Shown here: positions 59,393-64,000 of the stretch, piece after piece | Numbering within the stretch: position 1 is the first letter of the stretch | Layout: each line of letters opens with the position of its first letter | Source: Rhodobiaceae bacterium | Lineage (GTDB): Bacteria; Pseudomonadota; Alphaproteobacteria; Rhizobiales; Tepidamorphaceae | Length of the DNA: 64,000 nt | Direction: 5' to 3' | NCBI GenBank assembly: GCA_020637895.1 | Contig: JACKJP010000004.1 | Location: forward strand, 62,001 to 126,000 | The notes under the pieces: generated by a model | Database searches by the model: none | Told to the model about the DNA's origin: nothing | The model's input: only the letters and a program-made list of their open reading frames with translations | Program-made: the position numbers and the translations under genes

Positions 59393-61489
59393 TCACCCTT
59401 CTAACACAAGGGCATCCAGGGCTTCGATCCGGCTGCCGCTGATACGCAGCGGGTTGACCTCGAGAGCTTCAAGACGATCGCCTGCCGCAAGCGCGGCCCG
59501 TGTGATGTTGAAGATGACCTCTTCAAGCCGTGCCATGTCGACGGCTTCGCCGCCACGATAGCCTTGCAGAAGCTTGCTGCCGCGCAGTTCGCGCAGCATG
59601 ACGCCGATTGTCTTCCTGTCGACGGGCAGAAGTCTCAGACTGCTGTCGCCAAGAATCTCAACGAAAATGCCACCGATTGCGAGCGCGAGTACAAGTCCCC
59701 ACTGCGGGTCCCTTGCGACACCGACCAGGATCTCCATACCCGGCTCTCGCATTGGCGACACGAGGACGCCATCGATCTTCGCCTGTGGAAGCGCCGCCGA
59801 TACCTTGCCGACAATTTCGTCAAAGACATTGGCTGCATCCGACGGCGCGACATTGACGCGGACACCGCCAACATCGCTCTTGTGGGCGATATCGGCAGAC
59901 GCGATCTTGAGCACGACCGGTCCGGCAAGACCTGCCGCCGCCTTGGCTGCGTCCTCTCGCGAAATCGCGAGTGTTGTCGGCACGACCGGCACGTCGAATG
60001 ACGCCAGAAATTTTTGCGCTTCGAATTCCGAGCGCGGCAATGCGTCCGGCCAGGCCGGGGCTTCTGCCTCGGAACCTTGATCAGGAACGCTCTCGCGCAT
60101 CGCGATCACCGTCTTGAGCACACGAGCGACTGCCGCAAGGCCAAGATCTATGCCGCCCGACGCATAGGGGATCGCATTGACGTCGATGATGTCTCGACTG
60201 CTCTCATTCACCGTCTTGACGTTATAGGGCAGCACAAGGATCGGCTTTGAACATGCCGCAGCGCCCCGCCCGATCGATTCAAGGACGGGTATTGCAAAGG
60301 CGGTCTTGTCCGCGTCGTCACGCGGCACTTCAAAGATATAGACAATCAGGTCAACACCCGGATCGTCATCGAGCGCGGCGATCGTCTTCTCGGCAAATTC
60401 AGGGTTGTTGGTTGCAAGCCCTGTCAGATCGAGCGGGCAATGCACGGTCGCGAAATCGGGCAGGAACTCATAAAGCCTGTCGGCGGTTTGCTGGCTGAGG
60501 GAGGCCAGCGGAAGATCATTCTGATGAGCGATATCAGCGCAGATCTCACTCAGACCGCCGGAGATCGAAACGATGGCGGCGCGATTTCCGGCAGGCTTTC
60601 CGATCTTCGACGCGACGTCAGCCGTCGTCAGCAATTCGTCAATCGAGTTCACACGGATGAACCCGTACTGGCGGCAGAGTGCGTCGAAGACCTTGTCGTC
60701 GCCGACCAGAGCGCCGGTATGCGCCTGCGCCGCCTTGGCGGTAACCTCGCTGCGGCCGACCTTGAGGATGACGACGGGTTTGCCCAGTTCACGGGCCCTT
60801 GCGGCAACCTGCTTGAAGGCAGCGGGATTTCTGGCTGTTTCGATGAAGAGGGCCAGCACCGAAATTTCCGGCTGTTCGACGAAATAGCCGGCGCTGTCGC
60901 ACACATCGATATCGAGTTCGTTGCCGGTGGAAACGATTGCTGCCAGATCGATCCCCTGCTGGGCGGCATAGTGGTGGATAGCGCCTCCAACCGCGCCGCT
61001 CTGCGAAATGACCGCAATGCTGCCGGTTCCGATGGGGTGGCGGAACGTGCCCGTCCAGACGGCCGCCCGATCTATGAAATTGGCAAAGCCGAGGCAGTTG
61101 GGACCGATGACCCTGATGCCATATTTCTTCGCCTGTCTGCCGACCTCCTCCTGTGCCTTACGCCCTTCCTCTCCGGATTCGGCAAATCCGCCGGCCAGCA
61201 GCACAGCGTTCTTCACACCGGCGGCGCCGAGATCGTCGAAGACCATCGCGGTTACCCCCGCCGGCACCAGCACCAGTGCGATGTCGATTGGCTTGCCATA
61301 GTCGACGCAACTCCTGAATGCCTTCTGGCCGAAGACCTCGCCGCCGCTGCGATTGACCATGATGACCTCGCCCGTAAAGCCGAGCGATGTGATGTTGCGC
61401 AGCGCCATCTGTGCCCAGCGGGATTTTTCACTGGCCCCGACGATCGCAATCGTCCTGGGTCTGAAAAGCGAATCCAGTTTCGACGTCAT
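59393..61489 (-). CDS. ADP-forming acyl-CoA synthetase (NDP-forming, fused subunits)
   Basis: A 698-residue fusion. The N-terminal CoA-binding Rossmann domain begins IAIVGASEKSRWAQ. A succinyl-CoA-ligase-like domain carries the phospho-His region (VISQSGAVGGAIHHYAA), and the C-terminal ATP-grasp domain starts at PRSEFEAQKFLASFDVPV. It makes acyl-CoA with ADP release, reversibly, so it can also recover ATP from acyl-CoA. Start at 61489 (MTSKLDSL) has GGAAAG upstream and avoids overlap with the flavoenzyme gene. Last gene of a TRAP-binding-protein-flavoenzyme operon. Confidence 0.9.
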   Translation of the reverse strand: MTSKLDSLFRPRTIAIVGASEKSRWAQMALRNITSLGFTGEVIMVNRSGGEVFGQKAFRSCVDYGKPIDIALVLVPAGVTAMVFDDLGAAGVKNAVLLAGGFAESGEEGRKAQEEVGRQAKKYGIRVIGPNCLGFANFIDRAAVWTGTFRHPIGTGSIAVISQSGAVGGAIHHYAAQQGIDLAAIVSTGNELDIDVCDSAGYFVEQPEISVLALFIETARNPAAFKQVAARARELGKPVVILKVGRSEVTAKAAQAHTGALVGDDKVFDALCRQYGFIRVNSIDELLTTADVASKIGKPAGNRAAIVSISGGLSEICADIAHQNDLPLASLSQQTADRLYEFLPDFATVHCPLDLTGLATNNPEFAEKTIAALDDDPGVDLIVYIFEVPRDDADKTAFAIPVLESIGRGAAACSKPILVLPYNVKTVNESSRDIIDVNAIPYASGGIDLGLAAVARVLKTVIAMRESVPDQGSEAEAPAWPDALPRSEFEAQKFLASFDVPVVPTTLAISREDAAKAAAGLAGPVVLKIASADIAHKSDVGGVRVNVAPSDAANVFDEIVGKVSAALPQAKIDGVLVSPMREPGMEILVGVARDPQWGLVLALAIGGIFVEILGDSSLRLLPVDRKTIGVMLRELRGSKLLQGYRGGEAVDMARLEEVIFNITRAALAAGDRLEALEVNPLRISGSRIEALDALVLEG

Positions 61490-61532
61490 GAAGCTCAACT
61501 TTCCGAAGGCGGATGCCGCGAAGCGCCCCGCG

Positions 61533-62651
61533 TCAACCGATGATGCCGCTGACGCGATCGACGGCGTCGGCATATTCATTCTGAAGCCGGTACATGACCT
61601 CGCGCACCGTCGTCTCTTCTGTCATGCCGCCAATGACCTGACCGGCGGGAGAGGAATAGAATTCCTTGTTCTGGGCACGGTCGATGCGCGCGCGCGCCTG
61701 AAGGAAGACAAGCCCCTGCAGCGGCGCCGGCAGATAGCCGGGCGATTCCGGTCCCTCCCAGGCTTCGGTATATTTGCTGCGGATCATCCGGACGGTCTTG
61801 CCGCTGAGGACCTTTCGCCGAACGGCATCCTCTGCATCCGCGGCAAAGAGCGCCTCCTTCTCGAATGGCGTCAGTTCGCTTTCCGCTGTGCCGAGCCAGA
61901 TCGTGCCCGTCCAGACGCCGACCGCACCCATGGCCTGTGCGGCCAGGATCTGGCTTCCGTGGCTGATGCCGCCGGCGGCAAGCACCGACATCTTGCCGGC
62001 AGCGTGTTTCACGACATCCGGCACCAGCACCATCGTCGAGATCTCTCCGGTATGGCCGCCGGCTTCAGAGCCCTGTGCGATGAGAAAATCCGTACCGACA
62101 TCGAGATGGCGCAGCGCATGCTTTCCCTTGCCGCACTGGCCGCCAACGATGATGTCGCGGCGATGGAATTCCTCCACCAGTTCCTTTGGCATCGGTCCGA
62201 GCGCGCCGACAAACAGACGGATCTGCGGGTGTCTGAGGGCAACTTCAATCAAACGCCTCGCACCAGCGGGCGTGACGTTCTTGTCGCGCGCCGTGAGGCG
62301 CTTGCGGAGCTCCTCCTGAATATCGTCCGGCAGGCGCGGAATTCCCGCTTCATCGAGCACACGGTCGGAGAATTCCATGTACTTCTTCGGTATCAGGTCG
62401 AGAAGCGGTGTCGTCGATTCCTCCGCTTCCTTGTCGTAGGTGCCGGGTATCAGCATGTCTACGCCGTAGGCCCGTCCTTCGACATGCTCATCGATCCAGC
62501 GCAGTTCCTGCTCAAGCTGTTCAGGCGAAAAGGAAACGGCGCCCAGCACGCCAAAGCCTCCGGCCTTGGTCACTTCCACCACGACGTCGCGGCAATGGGA
62601 AAAGGCGAATATCGGCGCTGCGAGGCCCAGTTCTTTGACGGGATCGATCAC
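61533..62651 (-). CDS. nitronate monooxygenase-family FMN enzyme (IpdC-like possible)
   Basis: A 372-residue TIM-barrel flavoprotein, a longer relative of the gene at 48953. Motifs are GGFGVLGAVSFSPEQL, the GSEAGGHTG loop near residue 185, and LAAGGISHGSQI and VGVWTGTIWLGT strands. GTG start at 62651 follows AAGGAAG; the frame reaches 62714 without a better start. The GSEAGGHTG loop is closer to the classical superfamily motif than that of the 48953 enzyme. Located between a TRAP binding protein and an ADP-forming ligase. Confidence 0.88.
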   Translation of the reverse strand: MIDPVKELGLAAPIFAFSHCRDVVVEVTKAGGFGVLGAVSFSPEQLEQELRWIDEHVEGRAYGVDMLIPGTYDKEAEESTTPLLDLIPKKYMEFSDRVLDEAGIPRLPDDIQEELRKRLTARDKNVTPAGARRLIEVALRHPQIRLFVGALGPMPKELVEEFHRRDIIVGGQCGKGKHALRHLDVGTDFLIAQGSEAGGHTGEISTMVLVPDVVKHAAGKMSVLAAGGISHGSQILAAQAMGAVGVWTGTIWLGTAESELTPFEKEALFAADAEDAVRRKVLSGKTVRMIRSKYTEAWEGPESPGYLPAPLQGLVFLQARARIDRAQNKEFYSSPAGQVIGGMTEETTVREVMYRLQNEYADAVDRVSGIIG

Positions 62652-62694
62652 GGCTTGCTTCCTTGTAGAGGGTTTCCTGTATCGGACGGTAGAC

Positions 62695-62725
62695 GAACGC
62701 GGCGCGCCTGACACGCGCCGCGTTC
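62695..62725 (-). terminator. GC-rich hairpin after the terminal TRAP binding-protein gene
   Basis: Perfect 12-bp stem GAACGCGGCGCG / CGCGCCGCGTTC with a 7-base loop, nine bases beyond the binding-protein stop. No T-run on the minus strand (GTCTACC follows), so it is more a stabilising or attenuating stem than a full terminator. Confidence 0.6.
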
Positions 62726-62733
62726 ATTGCCGG

Positions 62734-63792
62734 TCACTGCTTTGTGTCGTTGGCGGCCTTCAGGATCGTATCGAGGAGGTCCTGCCCCGGCAGACCCTGG
62801 GCATCGCGCGCCTTCACCCACGCTTCCCAAATCGGCTTTGCCGCCTTGTCCTGGAACGCCTTGAGCGTTTCTTCGTCGAAAGTGACCGCTTCGACGCCGT
62901 CCTTTTCGAGAACCGGGACATTCTTGGCATCGTCGGCCTTGTACTGGTCGATCATGGCCTGGTAGGCGCCGTCCTTGCCGTCCTGCAACAGCTTCTTGTA
63001 CTGATCGGGAAGGCCCTCGTATTCGCCCTTGTTCGCGATCATCAGGCAGACGCCCGTACCGGGGTGGAAATTCGTCGTGTACCAGTCGGACAGCTCATTG
63101 ATCCGGTACGCGAAGAAAGTGCTGCTGAAGGGATAGACGACGGCATCCATGACACCGCGTTCCATGGACTGGTAGAGCTCCGGCGGGGTTACGGAAGAGA
63201 CCGACGCGCCGAGCAGCTTCATGGCCTCGGCCACCTGCCCGGTGGAGTTCATCCGCATGCCCTCGAAGTCGTTGAGTTTCTTGGGCGCCTCGCCACGACC
63301 CATGGCGGCATAATTGGGAAGAACCGCCGCAAACAGCGGCACGGCGTTCCACTTCTCGAGTTCCGCCACAACGGCCGGATGCTTCAGGTAGGTCTCGAAG
63401 ACTTGCTTGCGCTGGTCGATGGAGTCGACCGGGAGGAACGGCAGTTCCAGCCCCGAAAGGGCCGGTAGTTTGCCGGTGGCGAACGAGGTGCAGATAAGCG
63501 CCGAGGCAAACGCATCGGCCTCGACGCCTTCGAGATTTTCGGTCGGACCGGCAAGCCCGCCATAGCGGATGTCGATCTTGAAGTTGCCGTCGGTCTTCTC
63601 GCCGACATACTCGGCCATTTTTTCTATGCCCTCGGACAGCGCCCGGCGCTTGCCCCAGAGCGAAACCTGCCAGGTAACCTTGGGTCCATCGACTTCGGCA
63701 GCCGGGCTGTCGAGCCTGCCGTGCCTGAAATGCTGGGCCGACGACAAGGCCCGCACCGATTGCTGCTGCCACGACGAAATTCGTAATTTCAT
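62734..63792 (-). CDS. TRAP transporter solute-binding protein with apparently frameshifted leader
   Basis: A 352-residue frame whose mature part is a normal DctP-type binding protein: VTWQVSLWGKRRALSEG, the GMRMNSTGQVAEAM arginine strand, and VYPFSSTFFAYRI. The first about 30 residues in this frame (ISSWQQQSVRALSSAQ) do not resemble a signal peptide. The -1 frame over the same bases encodes NFVVAAAIGAGLVVGPAFQA, an evident signal core. Two compensating single-base changes, near 63780 and between 63735 and 63702, would explain this. ATG at 63792 has GGAGGA nine bases upstream; ATG at 63801 is alternative. Confidence 0.8.
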   Translation of the reverse strand: MKLRISSWQQQSVRALSSAQHFRHGRLDSPAAEVDGPKVTWQVSLWGKRRALSEGIEKMAEYVGEKTDGNFKIDIRYGGLAGPTENLEGVEADAFASALICTSFATGKLPALSGLELPFLPVDSIDQRKQVFETYLKHPAVVAELEKWNAVPLFAAVLPNYAAMGRGEAPKKLNDFEGMRMNSTGQVAEAMKLLGASVSSVTPPELYQSMERGVMDAVVYPFSSTFFAYRINELSDWYTTNFHPGTGVCLMIANKGEYEGLPDQYKKLLQDGKDGAYQAMIDQYKADDAKNVPVLEKDGVEAVTFDEETLKAFQDKAAKPIWEAWVKARDAQGLPGQDLLDTILKAANDTKQ

Positions 63793-63856
63793 TGCTTTCA
63801 TTCCTCCACTGCATGACGCGCCGCCGCGATCCTACGCGGCGCTGTTTTTCCAAGCG

Positions 63857-64000
63857 CTAACGGCCGACCGAATTCGGGATGAAAAGTACGAGATCCGGGA
63901 AAGCCAGGATGATCGCCAGAATGACGATTTCACCGATCAGGAACGGCATGATCCCGCGAAATACCTCGGACAGGGGAATGTCCTGGCGAACGCTGTTGAC
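63857..64000 (-). CDS. TRAP transporter large permease (DctM), C-terminal end only
   Basis: The last 47 residues of an open frame entering from the right edge. It ends with a hydrophobic helix (PFLIGEIVILAIILAFPDL) and a short tail, the standard C-terminus of DctM proteins. The gap to the binding-protein gene is 64 bases, so permease and binding protein form one operon as read on the minus strand. The rest of the gene lies outside the window. Confidence 0.8.
   Translation of the reverse strand, partial: VNSVRQDIPLSEVFRGIMPFLIGEIVILAIILAFPDLVLFIPNSVGR

Noticed and set aside
63095..63853. A separate minus-strand gene overlapping the TRAP binding protein
   Set aside because: Only its first part (a signal-peptide-like stretch) makes sense; the rest is the out-of-frame shadow of the binding protein. 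Treated as evidence of a frameshifted leader instead.
1..64000. Mobile elements, CRISPR arrays, tRNA or rRNA genes
   Set aside because: I looked for transposase motifs, regularly spaced repeats and RNA-gene signatures on both strands and saw none; repeated operators and hairpins are regulatory rather than mobile.

Overview
The window is about 62% G+C by eye, densely coded, and looks like chromosomal DNA of an alphaproteobacterium, possibly Hyphomicrobiales. The pointers are branched-chain-type ABC and TRAP uptake systems, AidB-like and paired acyl-CoA dehydrogenases, and short intergenic gaps. I see no rRNA, tRNA, insertion sequence, integrase or CRISPR array. Taxonomy is an inference from gene content and composition.

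Almost every gene belongs to CoA-linked catabolism of carboxylic acids or to uptake of their precursors. There are seven AMP-forming acyl-CoA ligases and one ADP-forming ligase, five acyl-CoA dehydrogenases, three thiolase-fold proteins, two crotonases, two MaoC/hotdog hydratases, many short-chain dehydrogenases (SDRs), and six solute-binding proteins of three classes.

Layout. 1-2.4 kb (+): end of a phosphotransferase-like gene, two conserved unknowns and an SDR. 2.4-8.4 kb (-): a Liv-type ABC operon headed by two near-duplicate binding proteins, each with its own copy of a promoter/operator element. 9-20.8 kb: three CoA ligases, three acyl-CoA dehydrogenases (one AidB-like), a crotonase and a Nudix hydrolase. 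21-29 kb: two TRAP binding proteins with no permease nearby, SDRs, a ligase, a CrtC-like protein and a flavodoxin-like protein. 29-34.3 kb (-): class III CoA-transferase, epimerase, atypical SDR and ligase. 34.4-50.8 kb: TAXI-TRAP transporter, crotonase, ligase, MaoC hydratase, paired acyl-CoA dehydrogenases, MFE2-like SDR, a GntR/FadR-type regulator, two thiolase/DUF35 pairs, a flavin-dependent monooxygenase-family enzyme and an HTD2-like hydratase. 50.8-57.5 kb: phosphotriesterase-like lactonase, PRISE-type enone reductase, 2-oxoacid dehydrogenase E1 alpha and beta with a stand-alone lipoyl domain, ligase and MarR regulator. 57.8-64 kb: TLP1-type thiolase, ADP-forming ligase, a second flavoenzyme and a TRAP transporter running off the end.

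The most notable signal is an identical 15-bp palindrome, AATGGTGCTACCATT, found once in each of four promoter regions of the 34.4-50.8 kb block. It has the spacing expected for a FadR-subfamily GntR repressor, and such a regulator lies in the block. The controlled genes read as one complete route: import, CoA activation, dehydrogenation, hydration, oxidation, and probable retro-aldol cleavage by Cys-less thiolase/DUF35 complexes like those of steroid side-chain degradation. The substrate is unknown; a branched, isoprenoid-like or alicyclic acid would fit.
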